Shown here one piece after another: positions 23,544 to 35,286 of a DNA stretch of 64,000 bases. The translations under genes were made by a program, and so were the position numbers. The notes below the pieces were generated by a model, which saw only the letters and a list, made by a program, of their open reading frames with translations, searched no databases and had not been told where the DNA came from. The stretch covers positions 7,812,001-7,876,000 of the forward strand of contig JALGAS010000001.1 in assembly GCA_023078685.1 (NCBI GenBank), written 5' to 3'. Origin of the DNA: Neopestalotiopsis rosae. Taxonomy: Eukaryota > Ascomycota > Sordariomycetes > Amphisphaeriales > Sporocadaceae. Every line of letters starts with the position of its first letter. Positions within the stretch are counted from its first letter, which is position 1.

Positions 23544-26500
23544 ATGGCGTGGGATCATCTCTCAATCACCAAGCCGCACTTGGTGTATATCATCCTCGGT
23601 GGTTTCACTTCACTTTTCATGTTATGCTCTTCCATCATCAAGGAGCGCATGTACATTGGTGAAGCTACCGTGGCGACGATATGTGGACTCATCTTTGGTC
23701 CCCACGCGGCCAACCTCATTGATCCCCAGTCATGGGGCAATGTCGATGAGGTTACTCTCGAGTTCTCGAGAATCGTACTCGTGGTGCAATGTTTTGCCGT
23801 CGGTGTTGAATTGCCCAAATTCTACATGGAAAAGCACTGGAAATCGGTCGTGTTTCTACTGCTACCCGTCATGACCTTTGGTTGGCTAATCACAAGCTTA
23901 TTCATTTGGTGGATGGTCCCCACGTTGAATTGGCTGGAAAGTCTTACCGTTGCAGCCTGTGTCACGGCCACAGATCCCGTCTTGGCCTCCTCCGTCGTCG
24001 GTAAAGGAAAATTCGCCAAACGTGTACCAAAGCATTTGCGCGACTTGCTTTCCGCCGAATCCGGATGCAACGACGGCATGGCTTTTCCGTTCATCTACCT
24101 TGCCCTCTATCTTATCCAGGAGCATCTCGACGCCAAAGAGACCACGTATCATTGGCTCGTCTTTACCGTCTTGTACGAATGTGTCTTTGGCGCCATTTAC
24201 GGTTTTCTGATTGGATACTTTGCGCGACATGGAATCAAGTACGCCGAAAAACACGACCTGATTGATCGCGAGAGTTTCCTCGTCTTCTACTTTACCTTGG
24301 CATTATTCTGCGCCGGATCCGGCAGTATCCTGGGTGTCGACGATCTTCTTGTCGGTTTTGCGGCCGGTGTCGGTTTCTCAAACGACGGATGGTTCTCGTC
24401 CAAGACGGAGGAGTCTCACGTCTCCAACGTTATTGATCTCCTCATCAACTTGGCCTACTTTGTTTTCCTGGGTACAATCATTCCGTGGGACCAGTTCAAC
24501 AATGCCGAGTTGGGACTTACAGCCTGGCGATTGGTTGTCATTGCTATTTTCGTGATCCTATTCAGGCGCATACCCATTATGCTGGCTCTGAAACCACTAA
24601 TACCAGACATCAAAACGTGGCGAGAAGCTGTCTTTGCTGGTCATTTTGGTCCCATTGGAGTCGGCGCCATCTTTGTCGCCATCCTTGCCCGCGCCGAATT
24701 GGAGACAGAAACCACGATTCCGTTGGCAGAACTGCCGCCCGAAGATCACGAACACTACCACCTTATAGCCCTTGTATGGCCCATTGTGACATTTATGGTG
24801 GTTGCATCAATCGTAGTCCACGGGTCGTCTGTGGCTGTTTTCACCCTCGGCAAACGCATCAATACGCTCAGCATCACCATGTCTTACACAGCAGCTCCCG
24901 AAGATGGTCCTTCCTGGATGAATCGTCTCCCAAGAATCTCTTCGCAGTCGAGATCTCAAGCACGAACTACTGATTCAGATTATGACGACCTCAAAATGCC
25001 CGAATACCCTCCCGGTACCCTGCCCCCAACGGGCATGCCTGGTCAGTTCTTGCGAAGACAAAGAGAAGAAGACAATCCCAGCAGAACTCATAGCCGCACC
25101 GGTAGTCGTGCATCGTCCCGTAGGCGAACTCGAAAGAAGTGGGACGCTGGTATTGGCCCTGGCGGACCTGTGTCCGAGTCTGCCATTTTCCCGCAACGAC
25201 GAAGTGCTAGTGGAATTTCAGAGCCCATGTCTCCGACTTCACCTACTGGAAACCAGGAACCAGGGACGCAAAACACCTCTGGAATGTTCACAGATGACGA
25301 GACCGCCCACAGTCAGATGCGTGAGAAGGAATCGCAATCTTCACAAGACTTTGACAAGGATCTTGAGAAGGGTGAAGAGGGCGAGTCCGGGGAAGATGGC
25401 GACCGCCGCCGCGAGTCAGCACCCCAGGTCGAAGTGTATGACGAGGGCGACCACATTGTTGTCGAAGACGAGGAAGGCCAAGTCCTTGCTGTCGAGCCAG
25501 GCAAGACGCATCACCATGAAGCCGGTGAAGTGCTTCACAGCATCGAGGGGCTGAAGGACCACGCAAAACAAGAAACCGCGAAACCGGGCTGGACCTATGA
25601 ATCCTTGAAGAAGAGACTCGTTGACTTCAAGGACGAAGAGGTGCAGAAGAGAAAGGCTAAGAGCAGTTCAGAGCGGAAACATGCACCCGCCCGCGCCTAC
25701 CAATTCGGAAACACTGTAAGTCACTTTCGGCTCAAGGTACAATTTACATGCTAATTTTGTGCAGATCATTGTTGAAGACGAAGATGGAGAGGTTGTCAAG
25801 AAGTATGAGCTCCCGTCTCAGAAGGAAGAGGGACAAGGGGGAGGAGGAGGCAATGACTTGATGGCTACCAGTCTCAAGTACATGGGAATGGGCGGGCTTG
25901 TCAAGCAAAACCCCAAGGCCAAGGAGCAAGGCGGCGAAGCGGAAGCTGGACCAAGCGAAGAGCGTCCGAAAGCACCGGGCAGACAATCAACGTTGACCAG
26001 CTGGGCCGCTTTTAACAAATCAGGAGCGGCCGAGGGCAAAAAGAAAAATACTGCTAATGTTGAAGGACAAGGTCGCAATGAGGAGGAAGACGACCATAAG
26101 ATCAGATTCACGATCGGTGGCGAAGGCCGACGGATGAATAAGGAGGACTTCTTGAACGAGGTTCGAAAGATGGATGCACGCACCAAACGTCAAGTGCTTG
26201 AGAACTCGGATGCACCAGCCGCAATTCGAACACTAGCTGCAAAGCAACAGAGTGGCGCTCCGAACATTACGATCTCTGCCCCTAATTCCGGCCCTGGCTC
26301 TGGCGCAGCGACACCATCGTCAGCCACGAAAACTAATCAGAGCTCGAACGTCAAGATTGCGGGTGCCAATACACCACGCGAAAGCAGCAACTCTCCAGCA
26401 AGGGCTGAGCCTTCTCGAGGCCGATCTACCACGACCTCTAAAGCGGCCCCGGAGAAGCTAGAGGGTGCTAGCAGTGATACTCCCGAGACAGCTGTCGAGC

Positions 26501-26718
26501 GGCGCCGTAGACTGGCTGCCCTTTCTGGTATGCGATCAGAGGATGAGTCGCGTGGAGAACAGGAAACGCCGGCCGAGAGGAGACGACGTGAGGCAGCCTT
26601 GGGCTTGGGTAGCCCTGGCGCTGAAGATAGTGACAGCGAGGACGACGATACACCCCGTGTGCCTCCTGCGAGACGTGGGATAAGATTCGCAGACGCCCCT
26701 GCACGAGGTCAAAAATAG
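23544..26718 (+). CDS. plasma-membrane Na+/H+ antiporter (Nha1/Sod2 type)
   Basis: Two exons, 23544-25715 and 25765-26718, are separated by a 49-base intron with a GTAAGT donor and a TGCTAAT branch site. The product is 1041 residues. About 440 N-terminal residues form the multi-pass CPA1 exchanger core. TATDPV (142-147) and AESGCNDG (171-178; Asn176, Asp177) are the ion-binding motifs typical of fungal Nha1. The protein exports Na+ or K+ in exchange for H+ at the plasma membrane and so sets salt tolerance and cytosolic pH. A very long acidic and Ser/Pro-rich cytosolic tail follows. The conserved tail element RAYQFGNTIIVEDEDGE spans the intron and confirms the join. The start has a good context (ACAATGGC). 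A long pyrimidine-rich leader precedes it. Confidence 0.95.
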
Positions 26719-27481
26719 ACACCAAACGGAAGTAGAGATTAGAAGGTCGTGGTCCGCTGTCGGTTGAGCTTGGTGGAATAAAGGAAAACTCAGTATCGTT
26801 TTCAAACACATGCAGGTAATGATGGCGTTTGATTTTAATACCTAGAATGGGGAGATGCATGAATTGAGGACAGGAACGAAGCATGATACCAGCATCGAAC
26901 AAGGCGAGGCATTATAATTCATATTTAAATTCTATTATAGCATACAATTCGTTGAGCAGATGCTCGTTTATTGACATCCACGACTATGTCTCGCACAAGA
27001 GTATCAGTGTTGTAAGAATCAAGACATGTGCAATATGACTTGAAAGACCAATAACAAGGAAAATCTGTACAGAGACAGTCTAAATGATAGTTTCATACTG
27101 TACAAACCAGCACAAAAGCGTGCATAATCGGAAGCAAGGTCTAACATTCGCACGGTGCATACACTAGGTCCAATAGGCAAGTCTCGGAACGGGCAAACCT
27201 CAATAGCCGCACTACGAATCCCTGCTCCAGCTCCGTCATCGTGGTTAGCATCCAGGAAATTTCTGAAGCTCGTGCTAACAGCAGCAGCTCGACAGACTTT
27301 CTGGCGCACCTCCAGTGACATCTCACCCCCAGTCATCTCCAGCACCCACCAAACAGCCCTTGTTGTTCCGGTACTCATAAGCCATTCCAATCGTCGGCTA
27401 CGAATACAAGAGTGTCATCTCTCTTCAACGAATCATACCTAGCAACAACCTGTAGACATCTACACGCCACATCTTGCCAAA
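26719..27481. other. intergenic
   Basis: This stretch holds the antiporter 3' flank and the TOM22 promoter. No gene is recognised. Confidence 0.6.
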
Positions 27482-28191
27482 ATGGTTCAACTTACCGAGG
27501 TTGTCGATGAGCACTTCCAGGAGGGTCAGATCGGCCCCGAGGAGGATGATGATGACTACTCTGATACTGGTGAGCAACTTCCTTGAGGCTATCTCTTCGA
27601 TGGCTGTCGATGCCTACCATCGTCGCGCAACATTACCAATCCTCATCGGCTCTCGCGCCGCGCCCCAATCTTCATACCAGTGTTGTTGGTGATATCCATT
27701 ACATGTGCGAGCACGAGGCTGACCACATTTGAATCGTATCATAGACTCGGAAATCTCCAACGAGTCCGACTACGACCCTACCGACGAGACTCTGGGCGAG
27801 CGCCTCTACGCGCTGCGCGACATCATTCCTCCCCAGACCCGCGCCAGCTTCGCAAACGGCGTCACCAACACAACCGATGCCGTGAAGTCGGTGCTTTCTT
27901 TCGGCGGCAAGACTCTCTGGGTCATTGCCACCTCGGCAATGCTTTTGGGTGTGCCGTGGGCGCTGGCCTTCGCCGAGGAGCAGCAGGTCATGGATATGGA
28001 GAGGGAAATGAAGATGCGTGAGATGGGTGGCGAGGTAAGATTTGAGTGTTTGTCATGACGATAATGAGTCCTGTTACTAACAAAGCCTGCTCTAGATTCT
28101 CACCGCTGGTGAGCCGGGTGCCCAAGGCTCAGCTACTGCTCAGCAGGTTGGCGCTGCGCTCGACCGTGCCGAGGCCAAGCCCGCTCTGTAA
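27482..28191 (+). CDS. tom22: mitochondrial import receptor subunit Tom22
   Basis: Three exons are inferred: 27482-27569, 27745-28034 and 28096-28191. The introns are 175 and 61 bases and the product is 157 residues. The N-terminus MVQLTEVVDEHF and the very acidic segment that follows (EEDDDDYSD, then DSEISNESDYD) match fungal Tom22, whose acidic cytosolic domain binds presequences. A single membrane segment lies in the centre (KTLWVIATSAMLLGVPWALAF), followed by a short intermembrane-space tail. Tom22 is the central receptor and organiser of the TOM complex in the outer mitochondrial membrane. The exon 1/2 join forms a DTDSEI-type sequence, as expected for the family. The first intron is unusually long for this window. 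Confidence 0.93.
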
Positions 28192-28681
28192 AAGAACGTC
28201 TTAAGCGCAATTTTCTGAATGTCGACGATTGACACAGTCGACTCCCGTCTCAAATTCCCCCCCGGAGGCGTGTATACTACAACACTATTACCTTAATTTT
28301 CTCGGAGCCACATAACGACAACGGAATCGAATTGATAGGTGGCTGCTTTTAAGAGAAATTGGAAGATATTTGACACGACCGCAGCCTCGACTCGCGCGCG
28401 TCCACATATCTCACGTGTGTCATAAAAAACAAGGGAGAAGATGACAACATCTTGCTACCCACTCTATTTTCTGGAGAAACAAATCCCATACTTCGCAACT
28501 CATGAAACTACGGCGAGCATTGTATGATAGAAACGGCGTTGAAGCCTTGGTACATAAAGGGACACGGGCGAAGGAGCATGCATCATCAGGTATTGCCTTG
28601 GAAGTCATGAGAATCAATGATATTGTAACAACACGAAACGTCTAGTTCAACCCGTGACTGATACATCTTACACTACAGCCA
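28192..28681. other. convergent 3' flanks
   Basis: These 490 bases lie between the ends of tom22 and the GH55 gene. They presumably hold both 3' untranslated regions and polyadenylation sites. No gene is seen. Confidence 0.6.
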
Positions 28682-31081
28682 TCAGGGCGTATAGCGTCCA
28701 ACATCACCACCCCAACTGCCGGTGAAACCATTATCGGTAATCACGTCAGTCCCATTGGCTAAATGGAGACCGACAGTGGTATCTTTACTACAAAGTCCAA
28801 AGGCTTGGAGGTTAGTCGGTGTTTCGGTGATCCAATGAACGACATCTTGGCAATCTCCATCGCACGCTTGGTACCCGGGACCGCTGAAAAAGGCCCACGA
28901 AGCTGAGGCATAGGTGTAAATGTTCTCGCCTCCCTGGATATAGTTGGCGAAACCCATGGGGCAGGTTCCATTACTGGCACCGTCACACCAAGAAAAGTCC
29001 GGATCTCCCCAGTTTGTGGCATCGGGTGTCCACGGCGCGGGGACAACCTGCTCGGCATTGGCGCCCTGGTCATAGTTTGTCTCGGACTGCAGCAGCGAGA
29101 CCACGACATTGGACGCCCCAAACAGGTTCAGCTGGTACAGCCACCAGTGCTCACTACCCAGGGCGTACAGCCAGCTGCCACGCGTGGCCTGAACCAATAC
29201 GCCGCCCTTGGCCGCAATGTGCGAGCCACTGCCATTTGCGTCTTCTCCCTCGGTGGCGTGATCCGCCACCCAGTTCCAGACGTTCTCAATGTACGCCGAC
29301 GACGAGGGCGCCAAGTGGATGCCGAGGAACGCAGCCTGGCACTGGTCCGCGGCGTCGGCGCACTCACCGGCATCGGCCAGCGATCCGCGCGTGCCCCCGA
29401 CCGTGATGAGCGAGTTCCACAGCCCAACGTCGCCAGGCGCGGCGCCCGCCGCCTGAAACTGCAGCACAATAGCACCCGGAAGCACGTCCGAGACGGTGAA
29501 GCGCATGTCCTGGATCTGCGCAGTGCCCACGTCGCCCGCGCTGCCCACCTGCACCACGGGCCTGGGGTTGGCCGCGTCGGCAAAGGCGTCGCCGTGACCG
29601 GTGATGGTCGACCAGGCCTCGCCGACGACGCGGGAGCCGATGGGAATGACCAGCGTGTCGTCGACGCGGTACTTGCCGAAGGGGAAGAAGGCAATCTTGT
29701 TGGCGCCCGCGGCGTAAGCCAGCACAGCGTTGAGGGCGGCGGCGTCGTCGCCGCTGTTGTCGCCGAGGACCGCGTGGCCGCCGTTTTGGGACGGGTCCTT
29801 GACGTTGATAAAGTCAGATGCGGGATACGCGGCGAAGTTGGGCGCGGCGATCACGGGGTAGTAGCCTCCCGGTGCCAGAGCTGCCGGCCGCGTGCTGGAC
29901 GAGGTGACGGCGCCGTAGATGGGGTCTCTGTTGACTGTGTTGGCGTACGAGAACTGATCCACGTGTCCACCAGGAGCAGCGCCGAGTACGGTGCCATCAA
30001 CGACCACAGCAACGTCGGAATCAGTGTCCTTGACTAGGTTCTCGATGAGAAAGGACGGGTACGATGTGGTGTTGAAGGTGACGCCAGAGTTGATGGACTT
30101 GGCGTCGACAATAGAAATCCAGGGGTAGCCGCCGGTGCAGGACACCGCGGTGCCGACAGTCTCAAATGTGGGCGCCAACAGGCTGATGGTGAATCCGCCA
30201 TCGATGAGCATTCCCACCGTGTTTTCGTAAAAGTAGATGCCCTTGTATGACGCTTGCTGGTGGCCATTATGCCAGATGCCGTTCTGTAATTGAGGCATAT
30301 CAGTACATGTGCATTTCCAAGGCATCACGTTTGATCATATACGTACCAGGCCTCGTTCAATGCGAACGTCGGATAGTCCGAGGGTAGAGCCGCGGCCAAG
30401 ACGGATTCCGCTGTGGCCTGCACCATTGACAGAGGATGCCATGGTGATTCTGACATTTTGCAGTTGCGCTCCCTGAGCTACTCCCCACCAGAGGGCAGTG
30501 AATGTGGTGCCTGGCTGCAATCAGTATCATGTTCTCTGTAATGGAAGGACATCAGAAGTATTCTTACCTCCATCAATGGCCGTAGTATCGAGGACTATGT
30601 TCTTCAAGCCGACCGCAAAGGACAGCTCTCCCTGCTCGCCGGTGCCGGGATCCTGGCCAGACACAAGTGTCTGGTCTGCGGTGAATCCATCCGCAACGGC
30701 CTTGAAGACCGGTGGATCAGTTGCATCGCCCATGAGGATTGTGTCCGTGTTGAAGTAAATCGTCTGGTTGATCTCGTACGTTCCCGGAGGGATATACACA
30801 ACTCTGGGCTGCGAAGCCAGCCACTGTGAGTGCCGACTGCCGCCATTGTCGTCATCGTTGATGGCTGCTTGGATCTCGACGGCAGAGGCTCCGGGGCTCA
30901 CGGCCTTGTAGACCGAGTATGTAGAGGCGTTGGTGCCCAGTTCCGGAGCGTAGCCTCTGTAGGGCCCCGTGTGATCCAAGTTTGCATACCAGAAGCTGGT
31001 CTCGCGTTTCTCGCCCGTGGTGTAAGATGACGCGGATGCCGCCGTCGCCACAAGGGCCGTGGCGATTGTCGTGAGCTTCAT
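28682..31081 (-). CDS. secreted GH55 exo-beta-1,3-glucanase
   Basis: Three exons are inferred: 30568-31081, 30347-30510 and 28682-30283. The introns are 57 and 63 bases and the product is 759 residues. The signal peptide is about 1-18 (MKLTTIATALVATAASAS). Two pectate-lyase-like beta-helix modules follow; the first begins at FWYANLDHTGPYRGYAP and the second at PASDFINVKDPSQNGGHA. This arrangement and the length are those of fungal glycoside hydrolase family 55, which releases glucose or gentiobiose from beta-1,3-glucan ends. The Cys-rich end (WCDGASNGTCP, QACDGDCQDV) also fits. The likely role is wall turnover, or attack on other fungi's walls in a mycoparasite. For the second exon the CCAG acceptor, not the nearby GCAG, keeps the frame (DGG|TTFTALWW). 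Confidence 0.93.
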
Positions 31082-33280
31082 CTGGTCCTTTATTTGCCTA
31101 TAGAAGTGCCATCTATAGGAAAAAAGAGATACGCCATCGCTCGCCAAAGAAAAAAGACGGGGAAACGCCCTTTATTTTAGTACTTTCAGCCACTTTCGAC
31201 CGGTGCCATTGCGATCCGCTGTTAGCCTCATCCGCACGAGCAGTCCTTTTGGCCCATTTCCAAGCTTGCATGATCTCACTATGGAGACCCGAGGCTCTGA
31301 AATATTGAGCAGACTAGATTTTTCTAGGGCTGGCGTCGGTCCCGATCCAGGGGTATTAAGATTTCTGTAGCGGCGATTTGGCTGCTATTTTCAGCTCGAG
31401 GATCTTGGTCCCTGTCGGGTCCCGCACGCTAGATCCTGCGATTGAACATGGAAATTCTTTAGCTGATAGGAGGAGCTGGCCGGTTGGGTCGTCACTTTTG
31501 TTGTTTCTTATTATTTCAGTTGTAATATGAGTCCATCGTGGGCACTCGTTGGCAGTACTGTGCTCTTCTTGGTATTGTTTGACTTGCTTGGTCCTTCTTC
31601 ACTTGGAGAAAGAGAATACTATAATTCGTATGGATCGGGTCAAATTACGCTTAATTTAGTGCTTATCTACTATACTTACTAAACTCGCATTGACTGAACA
31701 ATCTGGGAACCGCGCTCAATCTCGTCCAGCACTTCTTCGCATCGTATCAGCCGCAAGACTGCCGGAACAGCAACATTCTCTAACCTTGGCTTACATGCTA
31801 GTGCGATCGGATACGATGAATGAAGGCCGCTTCCCGCATAGACACAAGATAATGTCGAGAGAGGATGTGATCTATCAATGCCGATCACGCCACATTCATC
31901 ATTGTGGCTTGTCCAATGTCTCGAGCTTCGGGCCGCAAAGTGCCCAACGAGGCCCATGCCAAGACCATACCTACAGACTCGGGACCACCCATCGGGGCCC
32001 CTGTGATCAACAACCAACCAGATTAGTTTAAATTTACCAAAAGGGAGGAACTGAGTATAGCTCTCCGTGTCACAGCTGCAGCCTTCTCCTCACCATCGAT
32101 CGGTTGATATAGCTGCCGGCGTTTAGTATATATTCCACCCTGCTGACCCTGGATCTCAGAGCGACGCAAGCCATCGGGGTAGTGAAGACTTGTGTGTATA
32201 TCGATATTCACGGATATGGTCTAATACTTTGAGCCACAAGAGACTGCCGATGATTGCTGAAACTGCCAGTGCATTGTCCCAGGGCTCGTCATGCCTCTTG
32301 CCAACAACGCAGGGCAACGACGTGTCTATCTGAACTGCCTTGTCTTATGCGTCGCAACCATCATCAGCTGCGCAATTCTCTCAGCGCAACTGCCACTCCT
32401 CGTCCTGCGCATGCTGCAGGCGGTCAAACTGAATACTTCTATGGTCTCGTGTCGAGCTGTCAGATGTGATATCAAGACATTAGCAGACTGTAGGCAATAA
32501 GCTTGCTATGAAATGGCATTTCTCCACCTTTCATCAGTCAAAGGGTCCGCCGTCGGTGGTCTTGTATCTCAGTGTCTACCCACATGATAACCGTCTTCAA
32601 TGTAATACTAACCTCGGTAGGCATTGCTACCACAATATTTGGGAATAGCAGACTTTGTGCATATCAATCTCTTGCAACCTTTAGAGGTGAGATCAAGAAT
32701 GCAACGCGCAAGGGAAGAATCGTGCGCGGCGATAACGGCTCGGCGAAGTACCATATCGCATCCCACGTTTTTCTGTCTGACCTGAGCAATGGTTCGACAA
32801 CTCTACTCCACACCGACATCCGTCTCGCATTTTCATACGCAATTGATTTTCTAGCTGGGAAAAATGGGCCAATCTGACCAGTCAAGACTCTTAGCCGTTA
32901 CATCGTCGGGCTGCAGGTTCCGTGTGTACGGAGCATGCCAGGATAGTGGATTGCCGGTATTGGTGGTGCGCATGTACCGTTGCGGCACAGCTCTTCGCCC
33001 TGGCGAGCAGGGTCGAATAACATTGGTCACTTCGCACTATCTTCAACAATATATGGGCGCACCCATGCCATAGTATCTACAAACCGTTATATTTCTATGG
33101 GCTTGCCCTGGAAGTCAGCATGCGGGGTGTGTAAGCTGGGCAGGGCCAATGTGCCGTGCTGTCGTCCGAGTACCGGTCTTTCCTTTTCACTTATAGTTTG
33201 CCCGTGGACACCTAGTGATCAGTAATGGCCACGAAAAAGATCAGGATATGCCTCTCTGACCCAGCCGCAGCTACCTGAAA
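31082..33280. other. intergenic between divergent secreted-enzyme genes
   Basis: About 2.2 kb separates the divergent GH55 and flavoenzyme start codons. Short frames up to about 113 codons lack any supporting feature. Promoters of both genes must lie here; no specific site is assigned. Confidence 0.5.
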
Positions 33281-35003
33281 ATGGCGATTTCGAGAACTTT
33301 ACGCCTATTGGTTGGCGTACTAGCTATAGCAACTCTGTCAAAGGCTTGTGATGAAGAGAAGATCAAGGCTTTTGCTGCTGACTTGCAAGCTTCGCTGTCA
33401 GAGAACGCGCGCATAACCTACCCAGGTTCTGAGGAATTTGCAAACGCAACCTTTCGCTGGTCCACCTACGGCCAACCAACTTTTGCTGTCGCTGTTGACG
33501 TTGCGACTGAGGCAGATGTCAGTCAAACTGTAAGCACATGCGCACAATCGTATTACATAGTCGATCCGCTAATTACACTACCAATTCAGGTGAACACGGC
33601 CAATGCCCACTCGCTGCAATTCTTAGCTACCTCAGGACGTCATGGTGCCATCAAGACCTTAGCTGGGTTGAGTTGTGGCGTCGACATCAACTTACGCAAT
33701 CTGAAGAACGTCCAAGTTCAGGCAGATGGCGAGACGGCAATAATCCAGGGTGGTATTTCAACCAAAGGTGTGACTGATGCGCTCTGGAAGGTCGGAAAAT
33801 GGACAGGTAAGGAATTCATCTATTTGCTCACGTTTCGTATCGCACCTCTGATCATGTCCATATAGTCACTGGAATATGCGAGTCCACCTCTCTCATGGGC
33901 CCGGGCCTCGGTGGAGGACACGGCTGGAATCAGGGACGTTTCGGACTTGGTGTTGACCAGTTCGTCGAAGCGAATCTTGTGCTTGGCAATGGGTCCACGA
34001 TTACAGTCTCTGATGACTCTCACAGTGATCTCTTCTGGGCACTACGTGGAGCAGGTCACAACTTCGGCATTGTCACCTCGATCAAATATCGCATCTACGA
34101 CGTACCGGAGAACAATACTTGGATTGTAGGCCAGTACGGGTTTACACAGGATAAGCTCGAGGCGCTGTTTGGTTTGCTCAACGAGTTCACGGCCGGTGGC
34201 GAGCAGCCGGTTGAGCTGCGGTACTGGGCGACGTTCGTCCATAACCTCAATGTTGATCCTGTCAATGTAAGACCTCTGCATCGCCTGCCAGTATCATGAA
34301 CAAATTTGCTAACAATCAAAGGCGGCCATTCTGTTATGGTTTGTCTATGAGGGGACTGAAGAGCAAGCGGCGTCTTATACCTCTCAGCTCGAGGCCATTG
34401 GCCCCGCCACGACGACTTATGGCATCACCGACTACCCGGGACTCGGGGCCTTGACCGGTAACAACCTCCCTGACAATCTGACCTCAAACTTGCACATACT
34501 GCGGTTTCCCATCGGTACAAAGTCATTCAACTTGACTGCGCACCGAAAGGCATTTGATATTTTCAACAATGTGACCATAACGTATCCCGCGTTGAATGGA
34601 TCTGCGTTCCTTAATGAGGGCTACTCGGTCAAAGCTGTTCAAGCTATACCGAATGAGAGTACTGCGTACCCAGAAAGATTCAATAACCTCTTGATGTAAG
34701 GTTTTCATAGTCTCTCGAACACATGACACAATATTGATTATGATCATTAGATCGGCCAACTTGAGAAACGTACCCGACCCGTTTCTGGACCAGGTGAGCA
34801 CCGAGGCAGGGCTTGAAATCAGGCGCGTTCTGTTGGAAGGAACTGGATCTTCGGATATGAACACATATGTCAACTACGTCGTTGGAGATGAGAGTCTCGA
34901 GGATTGGTATGGTCACGAGGAGTGGAGGATTGAAAGGCTCAGGGCTTTGAAGGCAATGTACGACCCAGATCACAAGTTCAGCTTTTATGCGCCAATTGAG
35001 TAG
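33281..35003 (+). CDS. secreted FAD-linked oxidase, berberine-bridge (BBE) type
   Basis: Five exons are inferred: 33281-33529, 33590-33806, 33866-34266, 34322-34695 and 34751-35003. The product is 497 residues, the usual length. A signal peptide lies at about 1-22. The FAD-binding PCMH-type domain includes TSGRHGA (His101, the expected 8-alpha-histidyl FAD site), GVDINLRNL, and LGGGHGWNQGRFGL. Cys160 precedes that last motif at the position used by bicovalent members, so double flavin attachment is likely (inference). The end YDPDHKFSFYAPIE is the BBE C-terminal pattern (YDP-x3-F). Family members oxidise sugars, alcohols or secondary metabolites and make H2O2. Intron 1 (33530-33589) is 60 bases with no stop, so retention would insert 20 residues without a frameshift. 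Confidence 0.92.
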
Positions 35004-35286
35004 GCGCTTTGTTGTAATAGTCTAAGTCACTCCGGGTAATTCCAGTGATTTCGCTGCGAAGTCAGGTACTGGTTCATCCACTTATTCACTGAATTTTCAA
35101 CCTGATCAGATCGAGATGTCACTCAATATCCAGTTCTTTCTAGAGTTTTGAAATTGTTCTTTATTCTGCGACGGAAACAAATCACGCTTGATATTTGATA
35201 CTTACCTCCAGCACTCACCTAAACTCGCAGAAACTGAGGCACCTGGGATCTACTGCATTAGCGACCATCACCAGAAACACTCAAAG

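Noticed and set aside
29147..30037. A 296-codon plus-strand open frame
   Set aside because: It is antisense to the GH55 coding sequence and reflects third-position GC bias; no domain is visible.
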